Positions 46,431-53,860 of a stretch of 64,000 nt of DNA are shown piece by piece (the stretch's first letter is position 1; the number at the start of each line of letters is the position of its first letter). The notes beneath the pieces were generated by a model that was given only the letters and a program-made list of their open reading frames with translations, did no database searches and was not told the DNA's origin. This DNA comes from an uncultured Gammaproteobacteria bacterium (GTDB taxonomy: Bacteria > Pseudomonadota > Gammaproteobacteria > Pseudomonadales > Azotimanducaceae_A): positions 1 to 64,000 of the forward strand of contig CAJWGQ010000002.1 of NCBI GenBank assembly GCA_913041025.1. The letters are read 5' to 3'. Position numbers and translations under genes: made by a program.

Positions 46431-47309
46431 ATGCTTGAGGGAAGTATTGTTGCGCTCGTAACACCGATGAAGTCTGATGGGGCGGTAGATTGGACTGCTC
46501 TTGAAAAATTATTGGAATGGCATTTAGAAAAGGGAACTCATGGTATTGTTCCAATGGGTACCACAGGAGAGTCTGCAACGCTTGATACAGATGAGCATTT
46601 AAAGGTTATCGAGCGAACGATAGAGGTTGTAGGAGGAAGGATTCCAGTCATTGCAGGTACAGGAAGTAATTCGACCGCCGAAGCTATCCATCAAACACAG
46701 GAGGCAGAGAGAGCTGGGGCTGATGCGTGTTTGTTAGTGACGCCTTATTACAATAAACCAACTCAGGACGGTCTTTATGCGCATTATCGTGAAATAGCAT
46801 TGGCTACATCAGTACCTATCGTTTTATATAATGTGCCGCCAAGAACGGCATGTGATATGAGCGCGACGACGGTAGCTCGGTTGTCTGAGTTGGATGGTAT
46901 CGTAGGTATTAAGGAGGCTTGTGGTAATGCAGAAAGAGTTAAAGAAATTCGTGACCTAGTAGACGAGGGGTTTGTAATTTTATCTGGAGAAGATGCCCAG
47001 ACGCGACAAATGCTCGATTATGGAGCTAAAGGTGCTATTTCGGTGACCGCAAATATTTTGCCCAAGGAGATGTCGGAGTTTTGTCAGAGTTTCTTGGATG
47101 GAGATTTAGCGAGGTGCGAGGAGTTAGACAGCCGTTTGCAACCAGTTCATGACGTTCTTTTCATCGAGGTGTCGCCTTCTCCAACAAAGTGGGTGCTGAA
47201 TCAAATGGGATTGATCGAAGAAGGTATTAGATTACCTCTACTTCCTTTATCAGAAGAAAACCAAATTCCGGTCTCAAACTGCGTTAGTAAATTAGGGTTG
47301 ATCAATTGA
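46431..47309 (+). CDS. dapA: 4-hydroxy-tetrahydrodipicolinate synthase
   Basis: A 292-residue aldolase of lysine/diaminopimelate synthesis. GTTGESATL holds the catalytic threonines, YYNKPTQDGLYAHY and YNVPPRTACDM give the tyrosine and the carboxylate-binding arginine, and GIKEACGN holds the Schiff-base lysine. The gap before it (101 bases) holds no bcp or gcvR gene. The bamC TTG start overlaps its stop. Confidence 0.95.
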   Translation: MLEGSIVALVTPMKSDGAVDWTALEKLLEWHLEKGTHGIVPMGTTGESATLDTDEHLKVIERTIEVVGGRIPVIAGTGSNSTAEAIHQTQEAERAGADACLLVTPYYNKPTQDGLYAHYREIALATSVPIVLYNVPPRTACDMSATTVARLSELDGIVGIKEACGNAERVKEIRDLVDEGFVILSGEDAQTRQMLDYGAKGAISVTANILPKEMSEFCQSFLDGDLARCEELDSRLQPVHDVLFIEVSPSPTKWVLNQMGLIEEGIRLPLLPLSEENQIPVSNCVSKLGLIN

Positions 47310-48427
47310 GTTTCCGTCTAATCTCTGTCTTGGTTTTTTTCTGTCTGTCGAGTTGCGGTTGGTTTGGAAGAGAAGAGGGCGTCATTATTGATCCTGATGA
47401 CGATTATCTCGACGCGGCACAGCTACAATCATTAGTAGTCCCGAAGGGTATGGCCGCAATTCAGAACGAGGATTTTATACCGATTCCGAAAGTACCTTCA
47501 CAGGTCAACCCGCGTTTTTATCCTGATAGCCCGCCACTACCCAACGCCATCTATTCTAATGAGAAAAGAGACGACGTTCGAATGCAAAAACTAGGATCAA
47601 GGAACTGGTTAGTAGTACCAGAGCCTGTGACGACGGCTTGGCCGAAATTGAAGCAATTTTTTGCAGATAATGGAGTTAGTCTGGTTTTGGATGAACCATC
47701 TATGGGCCGCCTCGACACAGAATGGTTAACTATTAGTGCTGAAGAAACCTATCGCGATGTAGTCAGAGAGGTCCTCAAAGGAAACCAAAGCGATAGTCTA
47801 AAAGATGGTCAAAGAAATAAATTTTTGGTCAAGCTTGAGCAAGGTTTGAGAGTTGGTACAAGCGAAATTCACATGCGCCATGAATCAGAAATTTTAGAAG
47901 ATACTCCCGCTGAGCTATCAGAAATATTTTGGAAAATTAAATCAGATTCTTTAGAAGCTGAGAGAAGTTTGCTAAATGAGATAGGGGCCTACATTGCGGC
48001 AAAAGTATCTGAAATGTCTGTTTCAAAAGTAGCGCTGGAGATTGGAACCATGCAGAAATCTGAACTTCTGCGTGACAGTAATGGTTACCCGATCTTGCGT
48101 CTAAAGTTGGATTTTCAGAGAGCTTGGGCGACGATCGGCCAGGCCCTTGGTAATGCCGAGGCAGATATAATTGAATTGAACAGGGATGACCGCGAGTTTA
48201 AGGCTAACTTGCCATTAGAGAGTTTGGGTATAGAAACCGGTGGTCAAATATTTTGTCGAATAACCTTTTCCTGCTCTAGTGATTCGTCAGAAATTCCTGT
48301 ACTGATTCAGGTCAGGGGGACTGAAGCTGGGGATTTCGATGTCACAGTTTACGATCAGGATCGAGAAGAATTGAACTCTGAAATTGCCCAGCAGATTACT
48401 GTGATGCTTCGAGACTTTGCGGCCTGA
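47306..48427 (+). CDS. bamC: outer-membrane assembly lipoprotein BamC
   Basis: A 373-residue lipoprotein with lipobox LSSCG, an unstructured N-terminal segment containing YLDAAQLQSLVVPKGM, and two helix-grip domains. BamC is part of the BAM complex that inserts beta-barrels. TTG start coupled to dapA, and a one-base overlap with the YycJ-like gene, as in related gammaproteobacteria. Confidence 0.85.
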   Translation: MSFRLISVLVFFCLSSCGWFGREEGVIIDPDDDYLDAAQLQSLVVPKGMAAIQNEDFIPIPKVPSQVNPRFYPDSPPLPNAIYSNEKRDDVRMQKLGSRNWLVVPEPVTTAWPKLKQFFADNGVSLVLDEPSMGRLDTEWLTISAEETYRDVVREVLKGNQSDSLKDGQRNKFLVKLEQGLRVGTSEIHMRHESEILEDTPAELSEIFWKIKSDSLEAERSLLNEIGAYIAAKVSEMSVSKVALEIGTMQKSELLRDSNGYPILRLKLDFQRAWATIGQALGNAEADIIELNRDDREFKANLPLESLGIETGGQIFCRITFSCSSDSSEIPVLIQVRGTEAGDFDVTVYDQDREELNSEIAQQITVMLRDFAA

Positions 48428-49212
48428 TGGGGTTCGCTTCTTTGGGCAGTGGGAGTCGCGGAAACGGGACCTTGGTGTTTTTAGGAGAAAAGTTATTTTT
48501 GGTTGATTGTGGGTTTTCGCTAAAACAAGCGGAGAAGAGGCTAGCCCGGCTTGGAGTCAGCGGCGGCGACATTGATGGAATTTTAGTTACCCATGAGCAC
48601 GCAGATCACATTAGTGGTGTCGTTCCTTTATCTCATAAATATAAAATTCCGATTTATGCGTCATTTGGCACTGCTAAAAGCCTAGAAAAAGGCGGCGACT
48701 TTAGGTGTTTTGATGGTGATAAAAAATTCGAATTAGAGGGTGTATGGGTTAACCCAGTGAGCGTTCCTCATGACGCACGAGAAGCCACCCAATTCACGTT
48801 TAGCTTTAAGGATGAATGTGTTGGTGTGCTCTCAGATTTAGGGTTTGTTACTGATCATGTGTTGGAGCAATTTGGATCCTGTAACCAGCTTTTGCTCGAA
48901 GCAAATCACGATGAGGATATATTGGTTAAAGGGTCTTATCCTCTTCGATTAAAAAACAGAATACGTAGTGATTATGGACATTTGTCTAATAACCAGTCTT
49001 TTGTGGCGCTTCAGCAGTTTGCTCATAGCAATTTGGAAGTCGTGATAGGGCATGTGAGCGAGCAGAATAATTCCAGTGAAAAGCTTGAAGCGATTTTTGA
49101 ACCCATTCGGGCCAAATTAAAAGGGCTGTATTATGCTACGCAAAAAGAAGGGTTTGACTGGGTATGTGAGAGACCTGTGGTTAGGCAAACCCAAATGGGT
49201 TTGGGCGGCTGA
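48427..49212 (+). CDS. MBL-fold hydrolase, YycJ/WalJ-like
   Basis: A 261-residue metallo-beta-lactamase-fold protein: SLGSGSRGNGTLV, VTHEHADHISGV (zinc ligands), and SDYGHLSN, VIGHVSEQNNS. The group resembles the YycJ nucleases. Placement next to bamC is the usual one in pseudomonads. Confidence 0.8.
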   Translation: MGFASLGSGSRGNGTLVFLGEKLFLVDCGFSLKQAEKRLARLGVSGGDIDGILVTHEHADHISGVVPLSHKYKIPIYASFGTAKSLEKGGDFRCFDGDKKFELEGVWVNPVSVPHDAREATQFTFSFKDECVGVLSDLGFVTDHVLEQFGSCNQLLLEANHDEDILVKGSYPLRLKNRIRSDYGHLSNNQSFVALQQFAHSNLEVVIGHVSEQNNSSEKLEAIFEPIRAKLKGLYYATQKEGFDWVCERPVVRQTQMGLGG

Positions 49213-49240
49213 ATTTTTCTTTATCGAACGGATGTAGGAA

Positions 49241-50092
49241 ATGGAAGAATCAACAATTGAAAGTGTAACTCCGGATAATTTTCAGACGGAGGTTATTGAA
49301 AAATCGGAGAATTTACCCGTTTTTGTTTTGTTTTGGGCTGAACAGGTTGAGCCCTCAGTGCAGATGCGCAGTTTGCTTAGCTCTTTGATACAGCAATATT
49401 CGGGTAAGGCGACACTCGTCCTTTCCGACGTTTCTCAAGACCAGACTTTAGCTCAAACTCTTAGAGTACAGGGCCTCCCAAGTATTCGGGTTATCTTTAA
49501 AGGGAAAATTGTTGAGCAGTTAGACGGACCTTGTGAGGAGAGTCAGCTTAGGACTATTTTGGATCAGCTTACGCAATCACCAGCAGACATGCTGAAAAGT
49601 CAGCTAAGCGAGTATCTTGTTTCTAAAGATTGGGATTCGGCTCTAGCTTTGATGAAGCAAGCAATTGAGCAAGAACCTAATAATCAAGGATTTCGAGTGG
49701 AGTTTGCGGATCTGCTGGTTAGAAAAGGAGATTTAGAGGACGCATCGAAAGTTTTGGAGGCAATACCAGACGATACTGAGGGATTAAAGCGGCCAACTAT
49801 AAGACTTGAAATAATGCAAGAAATTGCTGGAATGCCGAGAATGGAAGAATTGGAGCAAACCGAAATTACCGAATCTAACAGACTGGAGATCAACTATTCC
49901 AAGGCAATTTGGCTCGTTGCCGGAGAAGAGTATGAGCGAGCTCTTGATCTTTGCCTAGAGATACTTAGTGCTGACAGAGAATTCAGAGATGATATAGGCC
50001 GCCTTACCATGATCCGAATTTTTGATCTCATGGATAAGGGTGATGAGCTGGCCTCAGCGTATAGAAGAAAGATGTTTAATTTGATGCACTGA
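49241..50092 (+). CDS. thioredoxin-domain co-chaperone, CnoX/YbbN-like
   Basis: A 283-residue protein with an N-terminal thioredoxin fold (about 10-110) and C-terminal TPR-like helices (LMKQAIEQEPNNQGFRVEFADLLVRKGDLEDA). In the place of the thioredoxin CxxC or the CnoX SxxC, the sequence reads WAEQVEPSVQM, with no cysteine. This suggests a holdase/scaffold role without redox chemistry. Assignment rests on domain order. Confidence 0.75.
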   Translation: MEESTIESVTPDNFQTEVIEKSENLPVFVLFWAEQVEPSVQMRSLLSSLIQQYSGKATLVLSDVSQDQTLAQTLRVQGLPSIRVIFKGKIVEQLDGPCEESQLRTILDQLTQSPADMLKSQLSEYLVSKDWDSALALMKQAIEQEPNNQGFRVEFADLLVRKGDLEDASKVLEAIPDDTEGLKRPTIRLEIMQEIAGMPRMEELEQTEITESNRLEINYSKAIWLVAGEEYERALDLCLEILSADREFRDDIGRLTMIRIFDLMDKGDELASAYRRKMFNLMH

Positions 50093-50150
50093 TCGTTGAG
50101 ACCTAGTTGGCGTCTGATTCTGTGCGGGTGCCTTTCGACAAAGCCTTATA

Positions 50151-50163
50151 AATCAATCTCTTA
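50151..50163 (+). promoter_or_regulatory. IHF-consensus match
   Basis: AATCAATCTCTTA matches WATCAANNNNTTR at every defined position. A chance match in a region this long is of the order of one percent per region, more if AT-rich, so it is supportive, not proof. Confidence 0.4.
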
Positions 50164-50229
50164 AATTATAGGGTAAATCGCACATAGGGTTAGCTATTCC
50201 CACGTTTACTCAATAACGGTACTGTTATC

Positions 50230-50238
50230 TTATACACA
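50230..50238 (+). promoter_or_regulatory. DnaA-box-like site 1
   Basis: TTATACACA, identical to one of the accepted high-affinity DnaA box forms (TTATNCACA). Confidence 0.4.
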
Positions 50239-50297
50239 CTCTCGATTTTGGGTAATCGTCCACTATAGGAGTACAGAATTGGAAGAGAGCAGTGAAA

Positions 50298-50426
50298 ATG
50301 AATTCTAAGTTATTGATAAATATAATAAATATATCTCGTATTGTGGTTTCAGCTCTTCAAAGAGGAATGTTTTTCTTGTTTGTACAATGTCTTGTACAAG
50401 TTATCCAAAGAGTTATCCACAGGTAA
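50298..50426 (+). CDS. possible 42-residue small protein
   Basis: ATG-to-TAA frame of 42 codons with a purine-rich GGAAGAGAG about ten bases upstream. The product would be hydrophobic/amphipathic with basic ends (starts MNSKLLINIINIS, ends QRVIHR). The 12-base phased repeats at 50380-50421 fall in frame as four-residue units. No family is recognised; the DNA sites here may explain the sequence equally well. Confidence 0.25.
   Translation: MNSKLLINIINISRIVVSALQRGMFFLFVQCLVQVIQRVIHR
50380..50399. promoter_or_regulatory. paired TTGTACAA palindromes
   Basis: Two perfect 8-base palindromes TTGTACAA at 50380-50387 and 50392-50399, four bases apart, with centres 12 bases apart. They lie 74 bases before the glutamine-synthetase-like gene and look like tandem operator half-sites for a dimeric regulator. 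Confidence 0.45.
50401..50421 (+). promoter_or_regulatory. DnaA-box-like sites 2 and 3
   Basis: TTATCCAAA (50401-50409, one mismatch) and TTATCCACA (50413-50421, perfect box), same orientation, 12 bases start to start, and the same orientation as site 1. Confidence 0.45.
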
Positions 50427-50472
50427 TTTAGGGTTTTTGTGAGCAAATCACGACTTACTGGGGATATGAAAT

Positions 50473-51852
50473 ATGACTGATGTAGCGAAAACTTTAGAAG
50501 AGAAACAAGATGAATACAAAAGCAAAGGAGTTACTAGAGTAAAGCTGGGGTTAACCGATATCGATGGGGTTATCCGGGGTAAATATGTCTCCGTTGATAA
50601 GTTTTTTTCTATACTCAATAGCCAAGGGGGTTTCTGCGACTGTGTTTTCGGTTGGGATGTAAATGATGAGCTTTACTCAGAACCAGGTTATACAGGCTGG
50701 CAATCGGGATTTCCTGATACTGGGTATCGTTTGCTTGTCGAGACGGAAATATGGATAGCCAATGAAAATTGCCCTTACTTTATCGGAGAATTTGTAACTT
50801 CAGAGGGGAGTGATCATCCGTTGTGCCCACGAACCAAGCTTGATTCGGTTATAAAAAGGTTTGCCGAGTTAGGCTTAAGGGTTAAATCTGGATTTGAATA
50901 TGAGTTTTTTGTATTTAGCGAGACTCCTCACTCTATCCGTCAAAAAAAATATTCTGACCTAACCCCGCTAACCCCAGGGAGTTTTGGTTATTCCGTTTTG
51001 AGGTCGTCTTCCGAGTCTGATTTGTTCCTTGGTTTGATGGACTATGCTGCCGAGCTTGGTTGTGAGATAGAGGGCCTACATTGCGAGACAGGTCCCGGCG
51101 TTTGGGAGGCGGCATTGAAACCGTCGGCAGGAATAATTGCGGCAGATCGAGCGGCATTGTTTAAAACGTTTAGTAAGGTTTTTTTTCAAAAAAGAGAGTT
51201 GCTAGCGACTTTCATGGCGAAATGGTCAATGGACTACCCGGGCCAAAGCGGCCACTATCACTTCAGCCTGATTGACCATGAAAAAGAACAAAATGTTTTT
51301 TTTGATTCCTCGGCAACCAATGGAATGTCAAAAACGCAGACTCAGGTAGTCGGCGGGTTGGTAAAATACTTACCTGAATTTCTTGCACTCGTTGCTCCCA
51401 CAATCAACAGTTATACAAGATTGGTCAAAGGAGCCTGGGCGCCCACGGCCTCCACGTGGGGTATAGAAAACCGCACATCAAGCATACGAGTAATCCCCGG
51501 AAGCGATAAAAGCCAGAGGATAGAGTGTCGTGTTGGAGGGGCAGATGGTAACCCCTATTTAGTGGCTGCCGCGGTTTTAGGCGCCGCGTTACTGGGTATT
51601 GAAGAAGAGATTGATCCTGGGGAGTCCGTCATAGGAAATGCCTATGAAGTTGAGGATGATTTGCCTGCAGATAGGAAGTTTCCAACTAACCTGAGGGAGT
51701 CTGCCGCTCGTTTCGATCAGTCTTTATCGGCAAGACGGGTTTTTGGTGATGACTTCGTTGATCATTTCGTATTGTCCAGAAGGCATGAGGCTAGTGAGTA
51801 CGAGCGTTCGATCAACGATTGGCAGTTAGAGCGCTATTTCGAGATCATCTGA
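50473..51852 (+). CDS. glutamine synthetase-family gamma-glutamyl amine ligase
   Basis: A 459-residue GS-fold protein. Metal-binding E142 and E144 in GFEYEFF, the LHCETGPGVWEAALKP segment, GHYHFSL, and the arginine-rich RTSSIRVIPGSD and RIECRVGGADGNPYL are visible. The ETGPGVWEAAL form is closer to gamma-glutamylanilide/isopropylamide and polyamine ligases (TdnQ, IpuC, PuuA) than to GlnA. It would ligate glutamate to an amine at ATP cost. The next gene, a class I amidotransferase-like protein 4 bases on, fits removal of the glutamyl group. Confidence 0.8.
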   Translation: MTDVAKTLEEKQDEYKSKGVTRVKLGLTDIDGVIRGKYVSVDKFFSILNSQGGFCDCVFGWDVNDELYSEPGYTGWQSGFPDTGYRLLVETEIWIANENCPYFIGEFVTSEGSDHPLCPRTKLDSVIKRFAELGLRVKSGFEYEFFVFSETPHSIRQKKYSDLTPLTPGSFGYSVLRSSSESDLFLGLMDYAAELGCEIEGLHCETGPGVWEAALKPSAGIIAADRAALFKTFSKVFFQKRELLATFMAKWSMDYPGQSGHYHFSLIDHEKEQNVFFDSSATNGMSKTQTQVVGGLVKYLPEFLALVAPTINSYTRLVKGAWAPTASTWGIENRTSSIRVIPGSDKSQRIECRVGGADGNPYLVAAAVLGAALLGIEEEIDPGESVIGNAYEVEDDLPADRKFPTNLRESAARFDQSLSARRVFGDDFVDHFVLSRRHEASEYERSINDWQLERYFEII

Positions 51853-51856
51853 CTAA

Positions 51857-52951
51857 ATGAAGATAGGGATTCTAATTACTGACGCGGTGCGCGAGGAACT
51901 CATCAGCGAGCATGGAGATTATCCTGACATGTTCGAAGACCTGATGGCGGGCGTAGATGGAAGTGTCGAATTTACTCGTTTTTATGTTCAAAACAAAATC
52001 CCTGAGTCTGTGGATTGCGATGGTTATCTGATAACCGGTAGTCGCCACAGCGTTTACGAGGACCTGTCCTGGATCAAGGAACTTGTTAACTTTATCAAAC
52101 ATGTTCTGGCATCGAGGCGGAAGATTATTGGCGTTTGTTTTGGTCACCAGTTGATGGCTCACTACTTTGGTGGTCTTGTCGAAAAATCGGTCAAAGGCTG
52201 GGCGGTAGGGGTTCATAAGAGTGATTTAGTGGCCCGTCAGTCGTGGATGGATAAAGCTGATTTCAGGGAGGATGTTTCTTTATTGTCTAGTCATCAGGAT
52301 CAAGTGGTCCGGCTGCCAGAGGAAGCGACGTTATACGCTACTAACGAATTCTGTCCGATAGCGGGTTTTGTCGTGGGCGATCAGGTGTTAACGATTCAAG
52401 GGCATCCCGAATTTGACAAAGAGTATGCACGAGCCTTGTTACACCTGAGAAAAGATATTTTAGGAGAGTCGGTTTTTGAAGCTGGACTAGCTTCTTTGGA
52501 GAGACCTACTGATCAGCAGGTGCTGGCACGTTGGTTTATAAATTTTCTTCAAAATCCCCCAGAAGATTTTCGATCAAATAAGAGATTAGGGCGATATTTT
52601 TCTCAAGCTGAGAAAGTCATCCAGGAAGAAGGACGCGTCCATGAGTTGATTAGAAAGGCGACTGAAAAAATTGAGAAACTGGGGAGGAAAACTTTCGGTG
52701 ACACTTGGGATGAAGTGCTGCTTGTTGTCGAAATGATCAAAAGCTGGGCGCAAGGTGATTATCAGGATATTTCGAAGAAGAGCGTGATCATGATGATAGC
52801 AGCAATCATCTATTTTGTTGCTCCGCTCGATGCTGTTCCTGATTTTTTGTTTGGTTGGGGGTATCTGGATGACCTGGCGGTATTGCGGCTGGTATTCGGC
52901 CAAATAAAAGTTGAAATGGAAAAATTCAAAGATTGGAAACAGCAAAGATGA
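51857..52951 (+). CDS. class I glutamine amidotransferase fused to a DUF1232 domain
   Basis: One 364-residue frame with two parts. Residues 1-240 are a GMP-synthase-like class I amidotransferase: nucleophile C94 in GVCFGHQLMA, with H183 and E185 in IQGHPEFD. Residues about 285-350 match DUF1232 (YkvA type): a SWAQGDYQDIS lead-in, then a hydrophobic segment with YFVAPLDAVPDF and GYLDDLAVL. A helical linker of about 50 residues joins them. No ATG falls between residues 131 and 293, so separate translation of the second part is unlikely. The hydrophobic DUF1232 segment may bring the enzyme to the membrane. Operon with the ligase upstream and the lipoprotein downstream. Confidence 0.8.
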   Translation: MKIGILITDAVREELISEHGDYPDMFEDLMAGVDGSVEFTRFYVQNKIPESVDCDGYLITGSRHSVYEDLSWIKELVNFIKHVLASRRKIIGVCFGHQLMAHYFGGLVEKSVKGWAVGVHKSDLVARQSWMDKADFREDVSLLSSHQDQVVRLPEEATLYATNEFCPIAGFVVGDQVLTIQGHPEFDKEYARALLHLRKDILGESVFEAGLASLERPTDQQVLARWFINFLQNPPEDFRSNKRLGRYFSQAEKVIQEEGRVHELIRKATEKIEKLGRKTFGDTWDEVLLVVEMIKSWAQGDYQDISKKSVIMMIAAIIYFVAPLDAVPDFLFGWGYLDDLAVLRLVFGQIKVEMEKFKDWKQQR

Positions 52952-53787
52952 AACGAGCATTAGCGTTGGGTTTGTTCGTTTTGATTTTTCTAAATGGCTG
53001 TAGTATCAAGCCGATCTATAACAACCTAGATAGATTGATTGTTTGGCAAGTTGGTGACTATCTTGATTTAAATCGAGATCAAAAGGCTTCGCTTAGGGAC
53101 GATTTGTCAGTTCTCTTGAGGTGGCACAGGGAGTCTCATTTGACTCTTTATGCTGACTGGCTTTCTGAGTTACCGAGCCAATACAGTGACGGGGTTTCCG
53201 CTCAGATGATTGAAGACCTCTTTGATCAAATGCTGGTTTGGGGTGAGGAAATCGAGAATCAGGCAATGCCATTAATGACAGATGTACTGGTCTCTTTGAA
53301 CGAGGGTCAAATCGATCATTTAGAGTTGGAGTTTCGGGCGACAAACGAGGAATGGATGGATGTAGAGCGTGGAGAATCCTTGGAAGACTATCAAAGAGGT
53401 TGGTCGGAAGAGATTGAAGATGCCATCGAGCGCTTTACGGGTAGACTCAATGCGGAGCAGTTAGACTATTTGAAAAGGAAATCAGTAACCTATCAACCAG
53501 AGCGTGCGCTTTGGGGAGAGTATCGCGAAAGATGGCAACGAGATTTTTTTGTTCTTCTAAGATCAAATAAAAAAGCAGATTTCGCTATTCGGTTTGAGTT
53601 GTTGATGGATAGTCGAGAGGATTATTACGGGGCGGAATTTAGCAAAGTTTTTGAATCAAACCTCGATTTAAATCGCGAGGTAGCGGCTTACCTTTTGTCA
53701 AATTTGACTGAAAAACAGACCAATAAATTTAACAAGACACTATCTGATCTGAGTAAATCTTTTAGGGAGCTAGCAAAAGGGAAATAG
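52948..53787 (+). CDS. DUF6279-family lipoprotein
   Basis: A 279-residue lipoprotein: signal with lipobox LNGCS, then an all-helical domain that starts KPIYNNLDRLIVWQVGDYLDLNRDQKASLRDDLSVLLRWHR, the DUF6279 hallmark (tyrosine/tryptophan-rich first helix and WHR). Function unknown. ATG overlaps the preceding stop (ATGA), showing coupling to the fusion gene. Confidence 0.8.
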   Translation: MKRALALGLFVLIFLNGCSIKPIYNNLDRLIVWQVGDYLDLNRDQKASLRDDLSVLLRWHRESHLTLYADWLSELPSQYSDGVSAQMIEDLFDQMLVWGEEIENQAMPLMTDVLVSLNEGQIDHLELEFRATNEEWMDVERGESLEDYQRGWSEEIEDAIERFTGRLNAEQLDYLKRKSVTYQPERALWGEYRERWQRDFFVLLRSNKKADFAIRFELLMDSREDYYGAEFSKVFESNLDLNREVAAYLLSNLTEKQTNKFNKTLSDLSKSFRELAKGK

Positions 53788-53860
53788 ATCAGGCCCCGAA
53801 CTTTTGTTCTATAGGTTACATTAAGCGAGATTTGACTTTGCCTTTTAAGGATTGTTTTAC

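Larger units (their letters stand above)
50093..50472. other. 380-base intergenic region with replication-protein-like sites
   Basis: AT-rich gap before the glutamine-synthetase-like gene. It contains an IHF-consensus match (50151-50163), three DnaA-box-like 9-mers, two TTGTACAA palindromes and a 42-codon frame, each listed separately. No promoter was assigned with confidence. Confidence 0.6.

Noticed and set aside
50093..50472. Calling this region the chromosomal origin
   Set aside because: Neighbouring genes are not those of a gammaproteobacterial origin, only two perfect DnaA boxes are present, and skew data are not available.
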